DNA of 64,000 bases, taken from the NCBI GenBank assembly GCA_026399835.1, contig JAPLQE010000014.1, positions 19,206 through 83,205 of the forward strand, in the 5' to 3' direction. Below, in pieces: positions 26,789 through 36,607 of this stretch (position 1 is the stretch's first letter; every line of letters starts with the position of its first letter). Below the pieces are notes generated by a model. That model did no database searches. It saw nothing but the letters and a program-made list of their open reading frames with translations, and was not told the origin of the DNA. This DNA is from Burkholderiales bacterium (GTDB lineage: Bacteria; Pseudomonadota; Gammaproteobacteria; Burkholderiales; Burkholderiaceae_E). Position numbers and translations under genes: made by a program.

Positions 26789-26925
26789 TTGGTGATGACG
26801 TCGGGCGCGGGGATGTCCTGCATCAGGTCGATGACGATGCCGATCTCGCTGGTGTAGCGGCGCCTGACCGCTCGAGCTCTTTCATCGGCAGCCGCAAGGG
26901 GTCGCAGCGAGCGCCGCCCTTGGCG
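26789..26925 (-). pseudogene. gdhA: Degenerate internal fragment of gdhA
   Basis: This stretch aligns with 23583-23720 inside gdhA in the same orientation, at roughly 90% identity with one single-base deletion, so its reading frame is broken. Similarity starts abruptly at the end of the uvrA fragment and fades near 26925. It is more diverged than the uvrA piece. It has no start codon or partner sequence and is a remnant. Confidence 0.85.
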
Positions 26926-27076
26926 GGCCCGGGCGTCCCGGGCTAGGGTGCCCCCCAGCTAGTCGGCCGTGCCGTTGTACGCGACCATCGGGCGCGTTCG
27001 AGGTCGCTCGCCTGTGAGGCGATGCTGCAAGCCATGACCTCGGCACGCGTATCCCTCAGAGGTCTGCAAGCCTTCG
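26926..27076. other. Non-coding spacer before the split unknown gene
   Basis: No gene is supported here. The nine-base word CTGCAAGCC occurs twice (27025-27033 and 27064-27072), the second copy directly in front of the next start codon. An AGAGG at about 27057 is rather far from that start to serve as a ribosome site. With the two gene fragments before it, this makes a 423-bp stretch without an intact gene after the TonB receptor. Confidence 0.5.
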
Positions 27077-28222
27077 ATGCCCGGACCCGTTGTTGCCCAG
27101 CGCAGTACGCCAATCCTGCCTAATGCACGGTCCGCCAGTGCGCTGGGCTCGCGGAGCGGTGTGCGGTCCGCCGCGAACAACATCGTGCGTGCCCCGGCTC
27201 GTCCGTCGGCACCGGCTCGCCCGCCGGCACCGGCTCGCCCGCCGGCCCGCATTCCTGCGGCGGCGTCGGCCCCCAAGGCCGTTCGCACGCCCGGTGGTGT
27301 GCTCAGCTCACCCTTACTCCTCGGGGTCGGGTTGGCGGCGGCGGCCCTCGAGCTTCTGGCTCCCCGTTCAGCGAATCACGGTGAGATCCGTTGGTTGGCA
27401 CAGCGCCGCGCCGAGCAGTTCGTCGAAGACCTGGGAAGCGGGCAGAGGGTCGCGCAGGCGCTGTCGAGGCTGCCGGCGGGACTGTTCGTCAACGACATTA
27501 CTGTGGCCACACTGCGGGCCGAGCGCACCGAGTTGGCGAATGCGATCGCCCGGCGGGACCGCACCGCGGCCCTGCAGCACTTCGGAACGATCGCCAAGGC
27601 CATGGCTTTCGATGCCCGTGCGAAGGATGCGGGCGTCGCCGCCGTCGGCCGCGAGATCGGGCAGTTCAAGAACGTCACGGCGCCGCGTCTGCTGGCGACT
27701 GTCCGCCCGAGGGCGTCTGGAACGGCTCCGGGGGCATCGCGCTCAGATCACAAGGTCCCTGGCGCCGGCCCGCATACCGCTCGGGCGCAGCACGGCCCCG
27801 TACCGACGGCCCCGCTCCGCCGACTGCCCGTGCTGGGCGGGTCCAGCGCGGCGGCCCCGCCGCAGCCTGCCCGACTAGAGCGCGCGTCACGGGTCACGCA
27901 TACCCGCGGCACCGGCACCCAGGCCGGCGAAGGGGCGGCCGCGCTCGAGCGCAAGGTCCTCAACAGGCGCCTCAGAGAACTCGAGACCGCTCGCCGGCTG
28001 GTCTACGAGGCCCGCAAGACCCAGTGGGTCGGCGGCTCCGTGGATGATGTGGCGCGCCAGGTGTACGCCCGGATGGGGGGGGCAGGCCACGCTGGGGGTG
28101 AGCGAGGACGCATTCGTCTCGCTGGTGCAGGCTCCGGGACTCATCGCCGGGTCGCATGGCAGCGGCCGAGTCAGTGCGAGCGCCAGCGGCGGGGCGGGGG
28201 CCGGGGTAGGGGGGAGGGCTGA
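27077..28222 (+). CDS. Unknown protein, N-terminal part of a frame-split gene
   Basis: This frame encodes an Ala/Pro/Ser/Arg-rich N-terminus with three APARP(P/S) repeats (codons ~39-56), one hydrophobic segment (LLLGVGLAAAALELL, about residues 80-94) that could be a membrane helix, and then mixed helical sequence to about residue 333. There the frame meets a run of eight G's and continues as Gly/Arg-rich nonsense to a late stop. Taking one G away joins it smoothly to the frame that ends at 29129 and gives a single 683-residue protein. Base composition is clearly less GC-rich than the neighbours, pointing to transfer. I do not recognise the family. The S/A/P-rich start resembles secreted effectors, but no secretion genes are nearby. 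Confidence 0.6.
   Translation: MPGPVVAQRSTPILPNARSASALGSRSGVRSAANNIVRAPARPSAPARPPAPARPPARIPAAASAPKAVRTPGGVLSSPLLLGVGLAAAALELLAPRSANHGEIRWLAQRRAEQFVEDLGSGQRVAQALSRLPAGLFVNDITVATLRAERTELANAIARRDRTAALQHFGTIAKAMAFDARAKDAGVAAVGREIGQFKNVTAPRLLATVRPRASGTAPGASRSDHKVPGAGPHTARAQHGPVPTAPLRRLPVLGGSSAAAPPQPARLERASRVTHTRGTGTQAGEGAAALERKVLNRRLRELETARRLVYEARKTQWVGGSVDDVARQVYARMGGAGHAGGERGRIRLAGAGSGTHRRVAWQRPSQCERQRRGGGRGRGEG
27191..27244 (+). repeat. Three tandem 18-bp units coding for APARP(S/P)
   Basis: Two identical 18-base units (27209-27226 and 27227-27244) are preceded by a third that differs at four positions. They encode a hexapeptide repeat in the proline-rich N-terminal part of the unknown gene. 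Copy-number change here would keep the reading frame. Confidence 0.85.
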
Positions 28223-29129
28223 ACAGGACTCGGTCTTGGAGAGGTACTACATGCCGTCCGTGTACCCGCCCGATCCTCGCTGGGCGCGGATCATGCATGA
28301 ATCGGTCCGGGGGGCGGTGGGCGCCTTGAGCCGGAACCCGGGCTTGCCTTTACAGGAGGTGCTCGGCGGACTGATCCAGACCGTTCGGCTGCCACTCGAA
28401 CAGCACTCGCGGACAGTGCTTGCGCCCAGCTCGTATTTCTTGAGCCACGCGCCAAAGTTCGGATATCCCCGCACCCATCCCCACTCACGTGCGCGACTGT
28501 TCTTTGGGGAAGCCAGCGAATACAAGGCCTTCAGACCACTGGCGATTAGTCGCCTGAAGGAAGGCGGGCGACAGGAGACATCGCAGTATTGGAACCCGTT
28601 GGATCCACAGGGCCAAGGGAAACTGCACATCATGTCAAGCCGCCTCGAGTTCTCGTACCCGGACACCGAGGGCGTGATCCCTCTGGGTCGACTGACAGGG
28701 TCGCTCTGGGTGCCGGGACATAACGATCCCCGCATGAACCAACCGTGGGGCAGAATGATCTACGAGTCGGCAACACCTGAGGTCATCCCGTCCATGCTGA
28801 GGGCTGCCGATCGGGCCTTCCAAGGTGTGATACGCATCGCGCAGGACCTGGATGGCGGCTCGCGCTCGCAGGACGAGCCTACCCTGACTTCGATCGTCGA
28901 TCATGCCGCCAAGGTCTACTGGCTGCTGTCCCACGCGTGGCCCTACAAGCGCGGCAGCGCCTGCATCGCCGATCTGTCGACCAAGGTGATCTTCGACCGG
29001 CTCGGCATCGAAGTGCCCGCGTTCAAGCCCGAGCACTACCCGAACATCAACGCTCTGTTCAGCCCGGTCGAGATGTTCCGCCCGGACTATCCGTCGTTCT
29101 TCCAGGGCGCCTTCAGGTGGGCGCGCTGA
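28044..29129 (+). CDS. Unknown protein, C-terminal part of the frame-split gene
   Basis: From about 28083 this frame carries the real continuation of the preceding gene (beginning QATLGVSEDAF); the bases before the G run in this frame are shadow. The ~350 residues have ordinary globular composition with many aromatic residues and codon use less GC-biased than the surroundings. Noticeable blocks are YWLLSHAWPYKRGSACIADL near residue 300 and FSPVEMFRPDYPSFF at the C-terminus. No signal peptide or membrane helix is seen. An internal start could in principle make this part on its own. Function is unknown. It ends 84 bases before the uvrA stop on the other strand. Confidence 0.65.
   Translation: MMWRARCTPGWGGQATLGVSEDAFVSLVQAPGLIAGSHGSGRVSASASGGAGAGVGGRAEQDSVLERYYMPSVYPPDPRWARIMHESVRGAVGALSRNPGLPLQEVLGGLIQTVRLPLEQHSRTVLAPSSYFLSHAPKFGYPRTHPHSRARLFFGEASEYKAFRPLAISRLKEGGRQETSQYWNPLDPQGQGKLHIMSSRLEFSYPDTEGVIPLGRLTGSLWVPGHNDPRMNQPWGRMIYESATPEVIPSMLRAADRAFQGVIRIAQDLDGGSRSQDEPTLTSIVDHAAKVYWLLSHAWPYKRGSACIADLSTKVIFDRLGIEVPAFKPEHYPNINALFSPVEMFRPDYPSFFQGAFRWAR
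28075..28082 (+). repeat. Run of eight G's at the frame break
   Basis: Eight consecutive G's lie exactly where the two open frames of the unknown gene meet. Seven would give an uninterrupted gene. Such tracts are prone to slippage, so this is a phase-variation candidate, a fixed mutation, or a base-calling error in a homopolymer. Confidence 0.85.
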
Positions 29130-29213
29130 GCGCCGTCCAGAGTCCAGCAACGCTGCCCGGTCCGCGCCCGCCGTCGGGGGCGATATGAAATCCAACGGCC
29201 TCCACAAACCCGA

Positions 29214-32279
<3,066 letters not shown>

Positions 32280-32328
32280 CGGGGGCTGCCCGCAGCGGTG
32301 CGCGGCGGGCCGTGAATGGGCAACCTGC

Positions 32329-32335
32329 TAATATA
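32329..32335. promoter_or_regulatory. AT-rich core of the divergent uvrA/MFS promoter region
   Basis: TAATATA stands out in very GC-rich sequence. Read rightward, TAATAT can serve as the -10 of the MFS gene about 50 bases downstream; read leftward, TATATT can serve as the -10 of uvrA. No good -35 or LexA-type box (CTGT...ACAG) was found. Confidence 0.5.
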
Positions 32336-32384
32336 GCCGACTCGGACACCCTGTCCCTTCCGGCCGTACCCCCCTCGGTTCCCC

Positions 32385-33626
32385 ATGTCTGCCGACCCCG
32401 CCGCCGTGGCCGCGCCGGACGCCCGTCGCATGACGCCGCTCGAGCTGCGAGCGAGCCTGTCGCTCGCGTCGCTCTACGCGTTCCGCATGCTCGGCCTGTT
32501 CCTGATCCTGCCGGTCTTCGCGGTCCATGCCCACACGCTGCCGGGCGGCCACCAGCCCCTGCTGGTGGGTCTGGTGCTCGGCATCTACAGCCTCACGCAG
32601 GGTCTGCTGCAGCTGCCCTTCGGCATGGCCTCCGACCGCCTCGGGCGCAAGCCGGTGATCATCTTCGGGCTGGTGCTGTTCGCGCTGGGCAGCGTGGCCG
32701 CCGCGCAGGCGACCGACATCACCTGGACCCTCATCGGGCGCGCGCTGCAGGGCACCGGCGCGATCTCCGCCGCGGTCACCGCCTGCATCGCCGACCTGAC
32801 GCGCGACTCGCAGCGCACCAAGGCCATGGGGCTCGTCGGCGCCTCGATCGGCCTGACCTTCGCGCTGTCGCTGGTCGCCGCGCCCCTGCTGTACGAGTGG
32901 GTCGGCATGGCGGGCATGTTCTACCTGACCGGCGCGCTCGCGGTCGTCGGCATCGCCGTCGTGCTGTTCGCGGTGCCGCCGCTGCCGCTGCCGGTGCACA
33001 GGGTCGGCGAGGGCGTGCAGCGCACGCGGTTCCGCGAGGTCGCGCTCGACGCCGAGCTGATGCGGCTCAACGTCGGCATCTTCGCGCTTCATTTCGTGCA
33101 GATGGCGATGTTCGTGGTGCTGCCGGCCTGGCTGGTCGAGCGTGCGCAGCTGCCGCTGGCCGAGCACTGGAAGGTCTACCTGCCGGTGGTCGCCGCCTCG
33201 TTCGTGCTGATGGTCCCGCCGATCGCATGGGGCGAGCGCGCCGGCCGCCTGCGGCTGGTCACGCTGGTCTCGATCGCGGCGATCCTGGTCTCGCAGCTCG
33301 GCTACGCGACGCAGCCGGTCGGCATCCTGCCGTTCGTCGTGCTGCTGCTGGTGTTCTTCGCGGCCTTCAACGTGCTCGAGGCCACCGTGCCCTCCATGGT
33401 CTCGCGGCTCGCGCCGCCCGATGTCCGGGGGACCGCGCTCGGGCTCTACAACACCGTGCAGGCGCTCGGCCTGTTCGCCGGCGGCGCGCTCGGCGGCTGG
33501 GCCTCGTCGCGTTTCGGCGGCGTGTCGGTCTTCGTGCTGTGCGCGGGCGTGATGGCGGTCTGGGGGATCGTCGCCGCGGGCCAGCGGCGCTGGCCGCAGC
33601 CGGGCGGGCGCGCCTCGGCGCACTGA
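32385..33626 (+). CDS. Major facilitator superfamily transporter
   Basis: A 413-residue, twelve-helix inner-membrane transporter. Loop 2-3 carries the MFS motif A as GMASDRLGRKPVI, and helix 5 reads LVGASIGLTFALSLVAAPLL. Weak similarity to drug-efflux/YceL-like MFS proteins is what the sequence supports. Position between uvrA and ssb is a conserved Burkholderiales neighbourhood. In this genome a second, unrelated MFS gene sits between it and ssb on the opposite strand. Substrate unknown. Confidence 0.9.
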   Translation: MSADPAAVAAPDARRMTPLELRASLSLASLYAFRMLGLFLILPVFAVHAHTLPGGHQPLLVGLVLGIYSLTQGLLQLPFGMASDRLGRKPVIIFGLVLFALGSVAAAQATDITWTLIGRALQGTGAISAAVTACIADLTRDSQRTKAMGLVGASIGLTFALSLVAAPLLYEWVGMAGMFYLTGALAVVGIAVVLFAVPPLPLPVHRVGEGVQRTRFREVALDAELMRLNVGIFALHFVQMAMFVVLPAWLVERAQLPLAEHWKVYLPVVAASFVLMVPPIAWGERAGRLRLVTLVSIAAILVSQLGYATQPVGILPFVVLLLVFFAAFNVLEATVPSMVSRLAPPDVRGTALGLYNTVQALGLFAGGALGGWASSRFGGVSVFVLCAGVMAVWGIVAAGQRRWPQPGGRASAH

Positions 33627-33726
33627 CGGAGGCCGCGAACACGCCTGCTGCGCGTCCCGATCCGACGCCTGCGGTGCTTGCCATGAGCAGCCTCGCGGCT
33701 GCAGGCGCGAGTCGTTCGGCCGGCAT

Positions 33727-33745
33727 CTCGACGCAGTGCGTCGAG
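33727..33745. terminator. Hairpin between two convergent MFS genes
   Basis: CTCGACGCA-G-TGCGTCGAG is a perfect inverted repeat, and the flanking GCAT...ATGC can extend the stem past a one-base bulge. It lies about 100 bases beyond the first MFS stop and 20 bases beyond the second. There is no T-run, so intrinsic termination is only a possibility. Confidence 0.4.
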
Positions 33746-33767
33746 CATGCGCCGCGAAACCCCGGTC

Positions 33768-34967
33768 TCACCGTTCGGCTGCGCGCCGCCTCGTGAAGAC
33801 GCTGCCGGCGGCCACGGCCGCAGCCACCCCCCACAGCATCGCGGCCGCTCCGATCGCGGCCGCCGCGCCGGCCAGCGCGACCGGCACCGTGACCGAGCCC
33901 AGCCCGACCCACATCGTGCGCAGCGCGAGCATGCCTCCCCGGTGCCGCTCGTCGACCGCCTGGTGCATCGCCGACAGGACCATCGGCTGGGCCGCGCCGA
34001 TCGCCACGCCGAGCGCGAACGCGCAGGCGCCCATGTAGGCGGCCGACTCGCCGAGCGGATACAGCACGTAGACCGCGGCCGAAGCGAGCATCGAGCCGCA
34101 CAGCACCCACGACTCGCGCAGCCGATGGGCGAGCCACGGGATCGCCATGCGTACCCCGGCGATGCCGAGCGCGAACAGGCCGTACACCGTGCCGATCGCG
34201 GTCGCCGACAGGCCGCGCGCGTGGCCCAAGGTCGGCACGATGAAGCCGTGCACGTCCCAGCCACCGGTGATCAGCAGGTCGACGACCATCATCCGGCGCA
34301 CGGTCAGGTGCCGCAGCACCTCGAGCAGCGAGCCGGGCGGGCCTCCCTGCCCGGGCGCGGGCACCGGCGGTGTGCGCGCGGCGCGCGCCAGCAGCGCGGC
34401 GGTGGCGGTGAACGCGAGCAGGCCCGCGCAGGCCGCGGTCGCGCCGGCCGTATCGAGCATCGCGCCGGCGGCGACCGGCCCGATCAGGTTGGCGATGGGT
34501 GGCGCGAGCCCGACCCAGGCGAAGGCGCCGCGCAGCGCCGCGGCGTCGCGCGCCATCCGCGCCGCGGTGCGCTGCGCGACCACCAGGCCGGCATTGGCCG
34601 ACCCGCCGCCGATCGCCGCGCCCGCGCACAGCAGCAGGAGCCGCGGCGTGCCGTCGAACAGGCTGGCGGCGAGCGCGACCAGCCCCGCGGCCGCGCCGAG
34701 CACGAGCGCCACGGCCATCGCCCTGTGGTAGCCGCGGCGTTCGACCACGCGGCCGACCGGCCACGCGACCGCGAGTGGCCCGAGCCCGAAGCAGGCGAGC
34801 AGCACGCCGACCTGCCAGGCGGGCGCGCCCGCGTCGAGCAGCAGCAGCGGACCCACGATCCGGATGCCGGTCATCGCGGCGTGCAGGCTCACCTGCGCCG
34901 CGATCAGCACGGGCAGGCCGTGCAGGCGCTCCGCGCGGCGCGGATCGGAGGAGGGCGGCAGCGTCAC
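33768..34967 (-). CDS. Major facilitator superfamily transporter
   Basis: A 399-residue MFS protein with twelve hydrophobic segments. The motif A loop reads GRVVERRGYHRAM, a divergent form. Helix 1 starts unusually close to the N-terminus after RLHGLPVLIAAQ. It is not closely similar to the other MFS protein 140 bases away and converges with it. It is divergent from ssb across a 191-bp region. Its insertion between the first MFS gene and ssb breaks the usual neighbourhood. Substrate unknown; the low-level resemblance is to sugar/drug efflux members. Confidence 0.87.
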   Translation of the reverse strand: MTLPPSSDPRRAERLHGLPVLIAAQVSLHAAMTGIRIVGPLLLLDAGAPAWQVGVLLACFGLGPLAVAWPVGRVVERRGYHRAMAVALVLGAAAGLVALAASLFDGTPRLLLLCAGAAIGGGSANAGLVVAQRTAARMARDAAALRGAFAWVGLAPPIANLIGPVAAGAMLDTAGATAACAGLLAFTATAALLARAARTPPVPAPGQGGPPGSLLEVLRHLTVRRMMVVDLLITGGWDVHGFIVPTLGHARGLSATAIGTVYGLFALGIAGVRMAIPWLAHRLRESWVLCGSMLASAAVYVLYPLGESAAYMGACAFALGVAIGAAQPMVLSAMHQAVDERHRGGMLALRTMWVGLGSVTVPVALAGAAAAIGAAAMLWGVAAAVAAGSVFTRRRAAER

Positions 34968-35075
34968 ACGACGAGTCTAGCCAGCGGGTCGCGACCGACG
35001 CTTCCGTTTTCGAGGGTGGCGCGATACGTCCTCCGGCCTACGCCGTCCGATGAGGGGGCGGACCGTCGGCCGGGG

Positions 35076-35081
35076 TATCCT
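35076..35081 (+). promoter_or_regulatory. Candidate -10 box (TATCCT) of ssb
   Basis: TATCCT lies 77 bases before the ssb start and is the most AT-rich element in the 191-bp gap shared with the divergent MFS gene. A matching -35 is not obvious. Confidence 0.4.
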
Positions 35082-35158
35082 TGCAACCTGAATCGCGGGC
35101 ACGTCCGCCGTGCCGCCGCCGGAGTCCCCGGCGTCGCGTCCCCTCTCAGGAGAGCCCC

Positions 35159-35692
35159 ATGGCATCTGTCAACAAGGTCATCGTCGTCGGCAATCTCGGC
35201 AAGGATCCCGAGACCCGCTACTCGCCCAACGGCGGCGCCATCTGCAACGTGCGGATCGCCACCACGCGCAACTGGAAGGACAAGGCCACCGGCGAGAAGA
35301 AGGAGGAGACCGAATGGCATTCGGTGGTCTTCTACGACCGCCTGGCCGAGATCGCCGGCGAGTACCTGAAGAAGGGCCGCTCGGTCTACGTCGAGGGTCG
35401 GCTCAAGACCCGCAAGTGGCAGGACAAGGAAGGCCAGGACCGCTACACCACCGAGATCATCGCGGCCGAGATGCAGCTGCTCGGCTCGCGCGAGGGCATG
35501 GGCGGTGACCGCACCCCGCCCGACGACGGCGGCGGCTACAACCGCGAATCCTACGGTGACGGCGGCGGCGGCGGCGGCGGGGCCGCTCGCTCCGGTGGCG
35601 GCGGTGCCCGGCCCGGCGGCGGCGGCGCCCCGGCGCGCAAGCCGGCGCCCGCGACCGGCCTCACCGACATGGACGACGACATTCCGTTCTGA
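35159..35692 (+). CDS. ssb: Single-stranded DNA-binding protein
   Basis: A 177-residue SSB with a good ribosome site (CAGGAGAG). Residues 1-~112 form the OB fold ([54 protein letters not shown]). A Gly-rich linker of about 45 residues with several poly-Gly blocks follows, and the acidic tip DMDDDIPF at the C-terminus is the docking site for repair and replication partners. It coats single-stranded DNA during replication, recombination and repair. A GTG-started secreted protein gene follows five bases later. Confidence 0.97.
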   Translation: MASVNKVIVVGNLGKDPETRYSPNGGAICNVRIATTRNWKDKATGEKKEETEWHSVVFYDRLAEIAGEYLKKGRSVYVEGRLKTRKWQDKEGQDRYTTEIIAAEMQLLGSREGMGGDRTPPDDGGGYNRESYGDGGGGGGGAARSGGGGARPGGGGAPARKPAPATGLTDMDDDIPF

Positions 35693-35697
35693 GCCCG

Positions 35698-36462
35698 GTG
35701 CGCCTGGGTCCGGCCCTGCGGACGCTCGCCGCCGGCCTCGTGCTGGCGGGGCCGCTGTCGGCGGTCGCCGCGCCCGAGCAGCGGGTCAACGAGTTCTGGC
35801 CCGAGCTCGACGTCTTCGTGCCGATCGACGAGCGCAGCCGGCTCTTCCTGCTCGGCTCGTTCGCGCGCGGCCGCGAATACGCGACCGCGACCGAGGCGAC
35901 CTGGGGCATCCACTACGACCGCTTCGCCCGTCCGCTGCCCGACTGGTGGCGCCAGGCGGTGCCGATGATGGAGCAGGGCTGGAGCCTGTCGTTCCGGGTC
36001 GGCTACAACCGCATCGCCGCCCTCGGCGCCGACGACGGCCGCGGCGCCGCCGAGAACCGGCTGCTGGGCGATGTCACGCTGCGCAGCGTGCCGCTCCTCT
36101 GGGGCCTGAAGATCTCCGATCGCAGCCGGCTCGAGCTGCGCGACATCGACGGCATCCGCTCCTGGCGCTACCGCAACCGCGGGCGCATCGAGCGCGGCTT
36201 CGCACCGCGCGAGCTGCTCGGCGAGTCGCTCGGCTCGCCGCTGGCAACGCTGGGCGTGGCCGGCATCACGCCGTACGCGACGCTCGAATGGTTCTGGGAC
36301 TCGCGCCCGGCCGACTGGAACCGCCGCTACCAGCAGTACGGCGTCGAGGTCGAGCTCCGCGGCCGGCTGGGGGCCGAGCTGTACGTCGGCATCCAGGACC
36401 AGGCGCGCGCATCGAGCTCGCGCGTGGTCGCCGTCGGCACCGCGCTGGTGGTGCGCTACTGA
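35698..36462 (+). CDS. DUF2490-family secreted protein
   Basis: A 254-residue protein starting at GTG five bases after ssb. Residues 1-25 form a signal peptide ending AVAA. The rest is rich in alternating aromatic and polar residues (SRLFLLGSFARGREY, WSLSFRVGYNRI, SRLELRDIDGIRSWRYRNR, VEVELRGRLGAELYVGIQ), as expected for beta strands of an outer-membrane barrel, and matches the DUF2490 pattern in which a predicted porin-like barrel is the only clue. It ends with an aromatic residue (VVRY). Function unknown; coupling to ssb is probably positional only. Confidence 0.75.
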   Translation: MRLGPALRTLAAGLVLAGPLSAVAAPEQRVNEFWPELDVFVPIDERSRLFLLGSFARGREYATATEATWGIHYDRFARPLPDWWRQAVPMMEQGWSLSFRVGYNRIAALGADDGRGAAENRLLGDVTLRSVPLLWGLKISDRSRLELRDIDGIRSWRYRNRGRIERGFAPRELLGESLGSPLATLGVAGITPYATLEWFWDSRPADWNRRYQQYGVEVELRGRLGAELYVGIQDQARASSSRVVAVGTALVVRY

Positions 36463-36479
36463 GTCACCGAGTCTCGGAT

Positions 36480-36498
36480 CGGACGGAGCCGCCGTCCG
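36480..36498 (+). terminator. Hairpin after the DUF2490 gene
   Basis: CGGACGG-AGCCG-CCGTCCG forms a seven-base-pair GC stem with a five-base loop 18 bases past the stop codon. No T-run follows, so termination is uncertain. Confidence 0.4.
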
Positions 36499-36607
36499 CG
36501 CGACCGCTTCCGACAGCCACGCTCGCCGTTCGTGACCGAGTTCACGGCGCTCGTCGGACGCCTCCGCGACCCTCTGCGCTTCAGATGCGCGACATGCGGG
36601 TGGCAGG

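Noticed and set aside
26926..27076. Hrp-type (TTCG-N16-TTCG) promoter before the effector-like gene
   Set aside because: Single TTCG words are present but not at the required spacing.
32280..32384. LexA box in the uvrA promoter
   Set aside because: No CTGT-N8-ACAG-like palindrome is present; only the AT-rich core was seen.
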